A stretch of 64,000 nt of DNA from Forficula auricularia (lineage: Eukaryota > Arthropoda > Insecta > Dermaptera > Forficulidae). The notes under the pieces are model-generated. The model did not search any database. It worked only from the letters and a program-made list of their open reading frames with translations, and was not told the DNA's origin. The position numbers and the translations under genes are program-made. Where the stretch lies: assembly GCA_024734495.1 (NCBI GenBank), contig JALMQS010000070.1:10512572-10576571 (forward strand), written 5' to 3'. This document shows, piece after piece, positions 1 through 11,890 of this stretch. The stretch's first letter is position 1. Every line of letters starts with the position of its first letter.

Positions 1-151
1 GCAAGTATGTGTGTATCCATATAGAGATTTCCTAGTGTGAGTGTACATTTACGTTAAAAAAACATAACCTAAAATTTTAGTTCCGCTCATATTTATAGTG
101 GTTACGAGTCTAAAACTTTTTGTGTTGATTGTCGCGAAAGAACCTCCTTAA
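1..151 (-). mobile_element. TTAA-flanked MITE, family A (window-truncated)
   Basis: The end ...tcgcgaaagaacctccTTAA at 148-151 is the reverse complement of the left end of the full copy at 53030-53556, and the preceding 150 bp align with it. Only the inner part and one terminus are in the window. No coding capacity. Confidence 0.8.
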
Positions 152-689
152 GGGTTTATAATTTTATTTTTTAGTTGAGGCTTTCGTTGAAGGTCTGACC
201 ATTATTTATAAGGCTCTAAGCTTTCAACAGATTTTGATAAATGCAGCTAGAAGACCGAAAAATAGGGGTCTGATAAGAAATGAATAGGAAGCGACCGAAA
301 TGGGATACTTTGAGTCAGATCTGTTAAAAGCTCTTTAAAAAATATGAAGTACTCTATCCGTAATTTCATGTTTTTTACATTCTAATAATAATATAATATA
401 TATATATAATTATAATTAATATCTTGTAAGATAAGGAGCACTTAATTCCGCTCAAACAAGTCTAATTAATCTTTTGCGTATAGTTTAGGGTTGGAGGAAG
501 TTTACTCTTTGAAAGGGTGTTATTTTTATTCATCGTCCCTAGTGAAATATGTCATCACCGTTTTAGGTCTAAGAGGTCTTTAATTATCCTGGTTTGCTCA
601 GACTTCTTTTTAAAACGTTCCAGGCCTTTTGTTTTTGACTGACTTTCTGGTAATTTAGCTGATACCATTCAAAAAGTATTGGAATCAAA
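152..689. other. Unassigned AT-rich non-coding DNA
   Basis: No open frame of note. A motif gaaatgaataggaagcgacc at about 279 recurs near 2727, so both may belong to one old, undefined repeat. Confidence 0.4.
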
Positions 690-703
690 ACTTCGATAAG
701 ATG

Positions 704-1300
704 AATCATAAGTTTCCTGTATTTGATTCGATCGCGAATCGAATACAGGTGATTTTTGTCAAATATTAAGTGAAAATAATATCCGAATTTATCTATTTCT
801 AACTTGAAATAGTGAAGTTAATTCTTCTCATTAATATATCAAAGAATAATTAACACATTAACGAGAATTGTTTTTGATCGCGCTTTTTAAACAAGATATA
901 TATCGCGAGACTACTGCTGGCATGAAGCTATTGAGTCTGCTGAGTCTTGAGTCTGACCAAGAGAGAATGAAAAAGTTGTGATTGATTTAGTAATCCAGCA
1001 TCATTTTCGCGATTGGCCCGCATGACACTTTTTATATCAAACACTGATATGATTGAATATATAACATCTCAGATTTCAAATTTATTTGGTGATCCATATC
1101 AGTGTTTGATATAAAAAGTGTCATGCGGGCCAATCGCGAAAATGATGCTGGATTATAGCCAAATGGATCACATCTTTTTCATTCTCTCTTGGTCCAGACT
1201 TAAGACTCAGCAGACTCCAATAGCTTCAACCAACAGTAGTCTCGCGATACAATTCTCGTATATGTGTTAATTATTCTTTGATATATTAATGAGAAAATTA
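704..1300 (-). mobile_element. Palindromic element FB1, inverted double form
   Basis: Two arms of roughly 270 bp (about 830-1030 and 1085-1300) are inverted copies around a short spacer (gattgaatatataacatctc). One outer end carries a hairpin cctgtatttgattcg/cgaatcgaatacagg. The unit is flanked by an exact 14-bp direct repeat acttcgataagatg (690-703 and 1301-1314), as expected of a target-site duplication from a retrotransposition-like insertion. Other copies: 24214-24832, about 26560-26925 and a single-arm copy at 44554-44905. No protein coding. Confidence 0.85.
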
Positions 1301-1314
1301 ACTTCGATAAGATG

Positions 1315-4059
1315 CCTTGGATAGACTTTCAAGAAACTTTTCGAATAAAATCCATAGGAACTAAACTTGTTTATGTACTACATGACTTTCACTTAAAACT
1401 CCCCTCATTGAAATCATCCTACTAGTTTTCCCTTTCAAATTAGACCAATGGAAACCTAAAAAAGTAAAGGGGTGCTTCTGGTGAATCAATTCACATCTAA
1501 ATTTTGATGGATTGTTTCTAGACGATACCCATTTAAAGTTAAAATTTCATTGCTCTACAACTTACCTAGACGACTGCTAAGAAATAGACTTTTTTCAAAA
1601 TTCCTAAAATCAACTGTCCTTGCTTATTTCTAATCAAGATATAATTTATGTCCATCAAGAATATAATTAACTATTTGATTAACACACCTATTTCCAAATA
1701 ATGGTTAGTCTTTTTTTGCAACACACTTAATCAACCGTTGCGCTGAAAAAACCTTGTGCAGAATTAAACATTTGGTGTGGTCACCACACAACTTTCACAT
1801 TTTCATTTATTTGAAGTCATAGCGACACTACTAATTTACACCCCCCCTTCTATTTCGTTTTTTTTTTGAACAAATCAAAAAAAACGAAAAATCTTTCATG
1901 TAAATGTCAACTTCCGGTATTCCGATTTCAATTGATCTAGTGTTTATTGCGCCACGCAGAGGAGGCAGCCTTTACAAGAAAAAGAAAATGTTTACACTTT
2001 GTATACGAAAAACGCCAGCCGTCAAAAAATTATGCCAGATGTTGTGGCTTACATCCACTAAAGTTAAATGGGCGGTCTTAAACAAATATTTTAATATGTA
2101 CATTATGAAAAGTTAAAATTAAAATTATTTACAAGTTTGTTAAAAATTTAAAATTATGTACACATCTCTTTAGGAACGAGGCCAGATAATTGGGGGCATT
2201 CAACACACCCCGCAACAGCTCATGAGAGTCTTTCAGTTCATTATTTAATTATTATTAAAAGCTTGCTGTGCTCCTTCTAGCCTAGATCAAGCTTAAGTTT
2301 CGAATTTCGTAGCTTTGAGACTTATGGTTGCGAAACGCAGGGGTAAAAGTAAATAAATATTTTATGAGATATTAATTTACTATGAGTTAGGTTTTCACGT
2401 GAAACAAGTGACCTTGACATACGTACATACGCACACTGACCAATGGATTTTTGGCCCCGTTTTGCCCCCTGGGGACCCCAATTTCTGGTTTAATGTCCTA
2501 AATCCGGTTTGCAACTATTAAGGCCATCGATTCCTTCCATCTAGAAGTTACAAAATGAAATTAACTTTTTTCATCTCTGAGATAAAAGCTCTCAGAGTCA
2601 GGACACAGACAGGACATCACAATACCTCCACATTATATTATATGAATAGAAATGTGAAAGTAAAAAAGTAGCCACTGCGATGATTGCATCCTCCTCCATG
2701 ATTTAAGCAAATATTATTTCTGTGTAAATGAATAGGAAGCGACCGTGTGTAAACTTATTAATAATTAATTAACGCTCAATTGTGTTCGGCTCTATTCATC
2801 GAAAACAAGCGGGAAATAAAGTTCTTGCTCTAGCTCTAGCTCACGCTTGTTTTGTCAAGAACTTCTTCATGTAATTCTGAAATATATATTTTACCTGTTC
2901 AACTTAATTCTTAAGGATGTTTTTAGGAGAATAAAAAAAGGTGATATATTGGAAAATTCTTTTTATTTATAAATATTTATATTAATTAGTGCCATTTAGA
3001 CAAAAATATAATACAAAAAAATATGGAATGATATAAAGTAATCCAATACATATATTCGATCTAATTGTACAATTAACAGTAAATAAAAAAAAATAGAAAT
3101 TAATAATAAAAAAAGTTTTTATAATATATGAATAAACATTTTAAAAGAAAAACAATTGATTAATAAGCACCACAGAACATTTAATAGAGACATTCGATAA
3201 AATCTCCCTTGGATCTTTAAAAATTATATTTATTGAAAATAAAAAGTAAATTTCTTAAAGACCGAAGATGGATTATCCGATGATTATGAAAAAACACTAA
3301 ACGAATCAAGCTGACGTACTGCACAGACCCAGACATCGACAAAATGCACATTTATCATGCATTGATAAAAATATTCAGTTTCAATACCTTCATATTTGAT
3401 ATTCATTCTATTACCAGGTTGTTATCCAATATAATTATTATTAGAAATATTACTTTTCTTAAGATCTCAATCATTGGTGGATCCGTTTCTAAGATGAAAA
3501 TATTATAATGTTAAAACTTTATTAAAAATTGTAATGAATAATCTAAACAATAATCTGCTATACAATTTAATAACAAAAAATTTTAACAAACCCATAATAT
3601 TTATCAGTTTTGATGAATCACAAAAAACATTGATATTATTATCAAAGTATTAAAATGAGGTAAACATCTAAATACAATTCTCAAATCACAAAAGCAAGTA
3701 AGAGAACCTGCAATCTTTCATCTTTCACATATTTTTATCTTTGAAATTTTTAGATAAATGATAGAAACATGTTAATATATAAAAAGTACTTTAAAAGAAT
3801 ATATAACCAGAATTTCAATAATTTTTACTATTTTAATAATAAATATTAAATGGAAGCACTTAATATTTTATCATATATTAATTAAATATAATTTTATCAA
3901 AACGGACCTAATTAGTATTTTTTCCCTATCTAGTGATTTTGATAGATTCTAGAAAACTAGATTAATGGCAAAGATTGAAAATTGCATTATTAAATCTTAT
4001 TATTTTTTTTTTCTTGTTTTTTTAATGAAATTTTCCTGAATTTTGTTTTTGCCTATATA
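1315..4059. other. Non-coding AT-rich DNA with old repeat fragments
   Basis: Contains a palindrome ggtgtggtcaccacac near 1776, whose surroundings resemble a segment near 26318. A GC-richer block at 2400-2560 (acatacgtacatacgcac...) looks like a Helitron or LINE tail. An ORF of 70 residues at 1904-2116 has no recognisable similarity and lacks codon-usage support. The rest is featureless AT-rich sequence. Confidence 0.4.
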
Positions 4060-4676
4060 TTAAGGACGTTCCCTAAAAAATCGATTTTCTTGCAATCCTT
4101 TTAAAACTTTGAATACACATATTTATAAGTGTCCTTTATACGTAGAAATTTTTTTCAATAGTCCTTGGGGCACTAAATTTGTAAATATTGACCTTAATAA
4201 GAATCGTAATTTTCTTGAAATTATTTTGAAAAACTGAGAATCATTAACTGAAGATATAACAAATATTTTTCTGTTAAAATAATTGTATCAAGCGGTATTC
4301 GTTTTGTATGAAAAATGTTAAAAGTTAGGTTCTTTTGATGGTTTTCGTGTTTTCTCTCATGGCAGGGCAAGTGAGAGATGGCGACTTGGCAACGTCGCAC
4401 TAAAATCACTCAATTTTCCCATATCTAAAAAACTTCTGCAGTTGGTGCATTTGCGATTTTTAGCTAATTCTCTCAATCTAACTATACTGTTCTCATCTGG
4501 ATTTTGGCATTGAGCTGTTTTATTAAGTGTTTTTTGTTTATTCTTTGTCTTTTAGCGTCGGTAAGAATGCAATGTTGCCAGATCCTAGAAACGACGCAGT
4601 GAAAATATTTTTGCCTTTCTGAGCATGTGAGAGTAGGGGAAAGAGTGAATAGCTCAATATTAGGGAACGTCCTTAA
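4060..4676. mobile_element. TTAA-flanked MITE, family C copy 1
   Basis: Perfect terminal inverted repeats TTAAGGACGTTCCCTAA at both ends, flanked by TTAA. Aligns along its length with 12012-12697, which carries about 65 extra bases. No transposase. The TTAA target is that of piggyBac-type transposases (inference). Confidence 0.9.
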
Positions 4677-5837
4677 GAAGAGGAGCCAATATACCAAGAG
4701 GTAAAATATTCTGGTTTAGGCTTTGGTGTTCAGATTGAATATTTTTTCGGTTTAGATAAGGTGAAATTGGAAAATTAATTTTCTAGTATTTTCAGGACGT
4801 TTCGGCTTCTACTTTTGAAGATATCTTCAAATGATGATCAATCAAGTCATTGAATGTATATCCAGAGAGCCTTCATTTTTGTGGTTGGTTGACAGTTTTT
4901 CTAGATAAATTTAAATAAAAGACTGGTCTATAAATAGAGGGAAAAATCGTGAGAATACTAGAAAAATGTTTTAAAGTTTTAATCACCCATGCTATAATCC
5001 GAAAAAACTTCCAAATCCAGGAGCTAAAAGCAAGGATTTGTACAAACCCAAAAGAATTTCTCCAGGTTTAGTACGAGATTTTTTCTGCCTTTACCTTGGC
5101 TTATAAAGGCAGAGACATAAGCTTAAATCTATAACAAAATATTCAATTCAAATTTAATAATTAAAATATAGAGGATCCCAATTTTGAAATTCTTAAGTTA
5201 AGTCTTATTCAACCACTTCTAATGTACATCTTTAAAAATTAGATGTTAGATATTATCAGTGGCGGATCATAAGCAAGGCGCACTAGGCGCGCGCCTAGGG
5301 CCCCGTCGAATATGGGGGCCCCCAAAATTGATTATCATATTAATTTTGATCGTGATATAAAATTTCATTTCATTTTTATAAAAAATTTATCAATTGACTT
5401 ATGAAATTCAATCATTATTTTAATGTTTCCTGTAACATTATATTTCCTCTCATATTAGGTGTAGCTATCAATTTTATGTAAAAAGACAAATAACATAATT
5501 CAATAGTCATTTTTGTTCCAAATATTATTAGATATTATTTTTCAACGATAATTGACAACATTAGTAGACAGTATTAATTTAAATATTTATATAAAAAAAA
5601 GACCTTATAATAAAGGAAAAATTAAATATCTATTGAGAAGTCTTTTAGATTAATACTTTGTTGATCACTTTCCATTAAAAAATCTTTTAAAATTTCTTTG
5701 GTATTTTTTTAATAAATTAAAAAAAAACTTCAAGATATTTTAAATAGAGCTCTAAGTTAGTTTTTAAAGTGAACTGGTTAACGTGATATCATCGCTTTCC
5801 TAGTCTATTAACCCTAAGAAAAGACTTTCTATAGATA

Positions 5838-6766
5838 TATAAAGTGTACAAATAAGTTTCCGCCGTTTGACAAAGCTGGTCCCACCAGTAAGTTATGATT
5901 AAAATTGTCAGAATTAAAACTTAATTATCGTAAGGTTGTATATTTGTTAACAAAATAACCTTGAAATCTTAGTGAATTTTCATCAGTATATTATATTTTT
6001 TGTGTGCGAAAATGTCGAGTTTTGAGCCGAATAAGCGTCATTTGCGGGAGCTTTTGATTTACTTCTTCAAATTTGAAAAAATCTGCAGCTGAGGCGCATC
6101 GATTGCTTGGAGAAGCATATGGTGAGGCTGCTTTAAGTGAGAGAGGTTGACGTGAGTGGTTTCAAAAGTTTAAGAAGGGTGAATTCGACATCGAAGATAA
6201 AGAACGTCCCGGAAGGCCGAAAGTGTACGAAGACGCGGAATTGAAAGCATTATCAGACTAAGATTCGTGCCAAACGCTAGAAGAACTTGCACATACATTA
6301 GGAGTGACTCAAAAAGCAATTTCACATTGGTTGAAATCATTGGGAATGATTCTAAAACAAGGAAATTGGGTTCCATATGAACTGACGCCGAGAAACGTTG
6401 AATGCCGATTTTTCACAAAACCGGTTAAAACCTTTTTGGAAACACTCAATTGGGAAGTTTTATCCCACCCGCTATATTCACCAGACATTACTCCTTCTGA
6501 TGTCCACTTGTTTCGATCGATGGCGCATGGCCTGTCTGAGCAGCACTTCACATCATATGAAGATACCAAAAATTGGGTCGATTCGTGGATAGCCTCAAAA
6601 GATGAAGCATTCTTCCGAAGCGGTATCCGTATGCTGCCAGAAAGATGGAAGAAAGTAGTGGCCAGCGATGGAAAATACTTTGAATGATACATGTGTAACC
6701 AATTTTTTTCATTAAAGCCTCAAATTTTGGGGAAAAAACGGCGGAAGCAAAGTTGTACACCTTGTA
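5838..6766 (+). mobile_element. Internally deleted mariner nested in the hAT
   Basis: Inverted ends share gtgtacaa...cttccgccgttt and abut TA. Inside is a mariner transposase remnant from ATG at 6012: FEPNKRHLRELL, EAHRLLGEAYGEAALSERG, RPGRPKV, TLGVTQKAISHWLKSLGM. It then jumps from NWVPYELTPRNVE directly to PVKTFLETLNWEVLSHPLYS. The central catalytic part with the first two aspartates is missing, and several stops and a frameshift are present. SHPLYSPDITPSDVHLF carries the last catalytic region. Confidence 0.92.
6304..6687 (+). pseudogene. Mariner transposase remnant (longest open part)
   Basis: 127-codon open frame of the mariner copy: helix-turn-helix end (VTQKAISHWLKS), the deletion joint, the SPDITPSDVHLF block and the usual C-terminus GIRMLPERWKKVVASDGKYFE. 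It cannot be active because two of the three catalytic acids are in the deleted segment. Confidence 0.93.
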
Positions 6767-7045
6767 GTTTAAAATTATTATTGAAAAATTCGCTTAAGAA
6801 AAATCTAGAAAAAAACATATTATAATTGTTAAATGTTAATAATTATTATATTATTTATAATATATAGTATTATAAATTGTTGAAACATAAAAATAAGATT
6901 AATAAATCACATGTAAGTAATTAAAATTACGTTTTATATTCATAATACCTATTAATTAATTTCCAAAGACATTTTTGTTATCAGAGGCCTAATTTTTTTT
7001 TGCGCCTAGGGCCATACATTGTCTTAATCCGCCACTGGATATTAT

Positions 7046-8265
7046 AATTAAAAGACAAATCATTGATACATTTGAAAAATTAAAAATTATATAGTATCGT
7101 CTATGTAATATGATAAATATTTAATATAAATAAATTAATTAATTAAAACAAATTTAAAAAAGGCGTATAAATTACAAAAATAATTCCCATTCAAATGTTG
7201 AATTAAAATTCTTTTAATATTAATATAATTTAATTATACTCGAAATATTCAGAATCTAATTGACCAGAAAAAAAAATTATGATTACTTATAGTTTCCCAC
7301 CTTTCCTATTGTCCAATTATTATTTTTTTTTATGTATTTTTCTCCAGCTTTAAAATAATATAAGAATATTCTCAAGTTTGAATTACATTTTACATATTTT
7401 GTAAATGAAGAATGATTTATATTTATAGAGAGAATAAATGAGAAATAAAAATAAATCATTCTTTAAGCTAAGTGAACGAAAATCTTTTTAAAAGGTCTTG
7501 ATTGTTTTGTTAATTGTATTGGACGGTTTTTAAATGTTCAATACATGTTTGTGCAAATTGCATGCATTCTCAATATATAGATTTATTTTAATATTTCTAG
7601 ATTTGTATTTGTAATTGTATTTTTATTTTTTTTATGAATACCATTTGATTCCTCTAATATTTAGAGTGTAAAAATAAAACAAGACTCTTAAATAAGTATT
7701 ATCCGTCCACAAAAGATTGTGTATGAGGGAAATAAATAAATAAATAAATATATATATGTATACCTATATATATTTATTTATATAAATAAATAAATATAAG
7801 TTTTAAAAAATTTCTTAAGTTTATTTAATGCTTAGAAAAAATTGTTAGAAAAGTTTTACTTAATTATTAGCCTTGGAGAAAATCTGAAATTCGGAAAATT
7901 TCAAGGCACCGAATTGATAGATAATTTTTTTTTTTTTAAGATAATTATTTAGAACCTATAATCAAACTAATCAAAACATTTCTTTATGTAAGATTTAGAA
8001 TAGAAAGCTTTATCTATTATTTTTTAATTGATTAAAATTAGCTATTAATCAAAATTTTATATTCTGAATTCATTTCTATGTTACTTATCAAGTTAGTTAA
8101 TTTTTCCAAAAATGATAATTTCAAAATTTAATAAATAATTAGAGAAAGAGACAGAATAAAATATATTGAAATTCTAATATAAAATTATACTATCAATTTT
8201 TTTTATGAACAGTAATAAAGTTCGAATGATGAAAAAATGTATGAGTAATTACCATCAATCAGATC
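7046..8265. other. Non-coding AT-rich DNA with (AAAT)n tract
   Basis: No gene seen. A simple (AAAT)n/(TA)n stretch lies at about 7728-7800. Confidence 0.5.
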
Positions 8266-8713
8266 ATCACACTGTTAAAATTTGAAGACGATTTACAACA
8301 CCAAACATGAAATAATTGCGATTAAAAATGAAATTTTTTACATATGGTAGATTGGGAAAGGGTGGGAAAATGATCATTATTTTATCTTTTTTCATTGAAG
8401 GACTTTCACCATCTTGATGAAAAACTAATATTTGTTAGAATAATATATTCGGAGTAACTTAAAAAAAAAATTGAAATTATTTACCACGTAGTTTTGATAA
8501 AAAATAAAAAAAAAACATATTTGGGCGGTTACTTTTAGTGGAGGGGATAAAATATCAATGGCTTGGAAACGATCCATTCATAAATAGAAAGTAGTAGCGT
8601 AAAATGTACAGTCACGTTAAAAAAACATAACCTAAAATTTTAACATCGTCCATATTTATAGAGTGGTTACGAGGCTAAAACTTTTTGTGTGGATGGCGAA
8701 AGAACCTCCTTAA
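8266..8713 (-). mobile_element. TTAA MITE, family A (left end truncated)
   Basis: Colinear with 53030-53500 in reverse orientation, including ggagttttgataaaaaac-like middle parts and the terminal ...ggcgaaagaacctccTTAA. The opposite end diverges at about 8266. Confidence 0.8.
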
Positions 8714-8722
8714 CTAAGTTTT

Positions 8723-8929
8723 AAATTGAAAGTTTTTTTGCCGAGAGTAGCAGAATTTTTATATATTGAAGGAGACAATAAAAGAGTGTGTCTTCTGCTG
8801 GAATTATAAATTTTATTTATTTATAACTCGTTATAAATATATATAACTCGTTATAAATATATATAACTCGTTATAAATAAATAAAATTTATATTTCCGGC
8901 AGAAATACACTCTTTATTGTCTCCTTCAA
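8723..8929. mobile_element. Foldback element, deleted relative of the 57.9-kb hammerhead unit
   Basis: Arms gagtagcagaatttttatat.../...gtctccttcaata are inverted copies identical in type to 57866-58118. The centre is replaced by three tandem copies of a 22-bp unit (actcgttataaatatatata...) derived from the arm tip, so the hammerhead core is lost. Flanked by the 12-bp repeat taactaagtttt at 8711-8722 and 8930-8941. Confidence 0.85.
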
Positions 8930-9059
8930 TAACTAAGTTTTGTTAATTAAATCTTTTCGCCATCTCTATAGTATTTTTTTTTATTTATTTATTTATTGTC
9001 ACCGGGAACAAAGCCCATTTAGACAGCACATCAGTAAAGTGTTAGTAGGGTTAGTGAGG

Positions 9060-9180
9060 TAGCCGAGTTTTAGCTGATAGAAATTTTTATATGCCAGCCA
9101 GGCTCGAACCAGGGTCTCCCGCTTGAACATCGTCATCAACTATGCTGAAGCGGGCCCAGCGCCTTAGCCAGCTCAATAAA
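9060..9180 (-). repeat. tRNA-like SINE head
   Basis: On the minus strand, an A-box-like GAGCTGGCTAAGGCGCTGG and a B-box-like GGTTCGAGCC are spaced as in a tRNA. No acceptor stem pairs, so it is a SINE head rather than a tRNA gene. Confidence 0.5.
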
Positions 9181-10350
9181 CCCGATTCCCCATCTCTAAA
9201 GTATGTTTCGGTTAGAAAATAAAAGTGTGGCCTGTTCACCCTGTATGATGATCGTGAAAATCAAAGTGTGGATGAAAGAAAAAAGAAAAATATGTTACGG
9301 GGCTTGGAATTTCTTATTTGATTAAAATTGATATCAATTGATAATGATTATAGTTTCAAAATAATAATCTTTGTGAACTTTTTTCAAGATGGTCTTGATT
9401 GCAGTTGTATAGAATTTCGAGTAAACTAAAAAGGGAATGATTGATTACAAACTGAATTCCCGAAGAATATGCCAGCAAAAGCTAGCAAAATAAAACATTC
9501 ACTAAAAGCTATTATTTATATGAGACACTAGCTGGTCTAAATTTGTTTTCTGTTGTTTGGGTGTAGTTATTTAATAGTTTATCCATTTTGAATTATTTAA
9601 TGAAGGACTAGATAGTTTATACAACTTTCTGGTGTTAAAAGACACCATAACTAAATATTAACTGATGCGAATTTTTTTATTTAATTTGCATTCGTTTGCA
9701 ATAGTGTTTGTAAAAATGATGTGGACGAAGTATATAATCGTTTATAAGGTAGGCATTTTTTACGTATTTTTAAAAAAATTAAAATTAGAATTATATTTTA
9801 TATATATAATTTATGTGTCTTTTGTTTTGAAAAATAAATTGAGGAGATCTTAAGCTATTTATATGCTTGACATGCTGCAAATCGTAAGGTGTTTTTCAAA
9901 GCTACTACGCCTTAAAAAATAAAATGATAACAGAAATAAAAGTAAATTAATAAAATATAAAGTCTTTATACAGAGTGGTGATTCACACCAGTCATGCCCC
10001 TAGCAGTTATTTTCTTACTGAAATGATACTGAAAAAAAATTTAGGTCAAAAGCTTAGTTCAAATAACTTTAGATAATATTTTCGATTTCCGGAACAGATC
10101 GGGAATATGTCTGATTGGACACAACCAGGGTAGTGCCAAGCTATTTCACCGCCTATGTGAAAAAACTAAATTTTGCGGCCATACAGGTATAATTAAAAAT
10201 TAAAAGTTTTAGCAATATACTTTTTTAATCTTCTTTTAAGTGCCATATCAGGTCTCCCTGACGTTTTCGCTCCTCTCCACATATACCTGTGCTGAGTGTG
10301 TTTAGTTGTTTTACACAGATATACGGGACCTACTTTTTAACGCCGGTTCC
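9181..10350. other. Non-coding AT-rich DNA
   Basis: No conserved feature recognised. An AT-only 62-residue frame at 9665-9853 is compositional. Confidence 0.4.
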
Positions 10351-10409
10351 GAACGGCTAGTTTGGAGAGGTTACTAGGCAATTATACTCTTGGTAGGTTG
10401 CCATTGCTT

Positions 10410-10512
10410 GCAGGAGGTGACTGTAAATATCTGATCTTCCGAGACTCAGCCCCGAACCAGCTTACTTCGAGTCAGCGACCCGACGCTCTAGCCACTGATC
10501 CACAGTCGCCCC
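10410..10512 (-). repeat. tRNA-like SINE head
   Basis: Minus strand GATCAGTGGCTAGAGCGTCGG resembles an A box and CTGGTTCGGGGCTGAG a decayed B box. No cloverleaf can be closed. Confidence 0.45.
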
Positions 10513-10795
10513 TACTTTTTTAATACTGTTTTTTATTTAAAGATGGTAAGATTACTTTACATTCGCTCTGCGTAGACCTCGGTCTATTTATAGTCTTTTG
10601 TCTTAAGAACGCAAGCCTTTTTGCCGCCCCTTGATGTGCCATCGGTATGCGTTGCACTATCTATAACAACGATATCCCAATTAACATATCTTCATGGGAG
10701 TATAGAGGCACTCTGGTTTTTCAAGGGGCAGAATTTTAGATCAAATAAAATTATTTTTTTTCGAAATTTTTCACAAAAATTTTGAAACATTAGAC

Positions 10796-11211
10796 CAGTG
10801 ATTCTCAACCTTTTTTTTGTTGTGGCACACTTTTAACAAATTTCAAGATTTGTGCGGCATACTAAATATAAGATTAGTATAAAATAATTTTATTTACCTA
10901 TAATACATACACAGTGTTACTGTGTAAAACAGTTTATGATAATAATTTTCAATGTAAAATAATAATAATATGCACTATAAAGACAACATAATATATTTAT
11001 TGAGTGATTAATTACAAATTATTAATGCGAAATAACAACATTAAAAATTAAATTATGTGATTTGAATAGCTGAACTGAAAAAAATAATAACTCATTAGAT
11101 AAAAGTATATACAAAATGATTTTTATTGTTTGCATTTCTAAAATTTGTCGACATACTTTAAGAATTTCGCGGCAGACAAAAGTGCCGCGGCACAGTGGTT
11201 GAGAATCACTG
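10796..11211. mobile_element. Short hAT MITE with 8-bp TSD
   Basis: Starts cagtgattctcaacctttt and ends with the inverted ...ggttgagaatcactg, with subterminal gtggcacac / gccgcggcac. Flanks cattagac (10788-10795) and cattaaac (11212-11219) match at 7 of 8 positions. 416 bp, non-coding, just downstream of the TULP4 stop. Confidence 0.92.
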
Positions 11212-11773
11212 CATTAAACTATATTTATTATATTTCCGCCTGGCTCCCAGCGGCAGAGTGGATTCAAATATTGTCATCAAAAGATAGTTTAGCTAAGCTT
11301 AATTAATTACAATTTTTCGTTATCTTCCAAAAACGTTCCAGTAAGAAAATAAAGTGGTGGCAGGTGTGATTACCCTATTGGTATATAATCTTTGTAACAA
11401 ATAAATGCATTCTTTTCTATAAAATTAATAATAAATAATTACATTTTAGTAAGTAATATTAGCTATATAATAATTCTGTAAATGAATTAACCATTCTAAA
11501 AAATTTCTAGAAACTTGTTAGGAGGCATTTTGGTTATTTTCATTTTGCTTAGCTAACAGAAAGCTAAAGCTAATAGTATAAATAAATAAAAATAAGACTA
11601 GATGAACTTAGTGTGGAGGTGAGAAGTGATTGAATATAAATATGTAGAAAAATGATAAAAAGAAACATGAAAATTTTTTGGCGTTTTGATCTGAAGTAGC
11701 TTTAGCTGCAGGTGCCTTCGTTGCTTACTCTCGATTGATATGTTACCTTCGAAAACTAATCCACATTCCATAT

Positions 11774-11890
11774 TTATTTGAGCCTTTGTGTGACATTCGC
11801 CAAAGCTACGGCAAAAGCCTGTAGAGCTGAAAATGGATATTGGAAGTCTAGTGTGTATGCGTTGCCGTCTATTCTTCCAAATTGCATCAC
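11774..11890 (-). CDS. TULP4: TULP4 exon 19 (terminal exon)
   Basis: 38 codons and TAA stop after tttag|[26 protein letters not shown], then [18 protein letters not shown], the invariant end of TULP4 with the hydrophobic helix through the tubby barrel. A longer open frame here in another phase is a shadow. Confidence 0.97.
   Translation of the reverse strand: MMQFGRIDGNAYTLDFQYPFSALQAFAVALANVTQRLK

Larger units (their letters stand above)
5257..7037. mobile_element. Non-autonomous hAT element with perfect 8-bp TSD
   Basis: Ends are cagtggcggatcataagcaa at left and the inverted ...cttaatccgccactg at right, both running into gcgcctagggcc. The element is bounded by gatattat at 5249-5256 and 7038-7045, an exact 8-bp duplication typical of hAT insertion. 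No hAT transposase remains; a mariner is nested inside (5838-6766). Confidence 0.93.
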
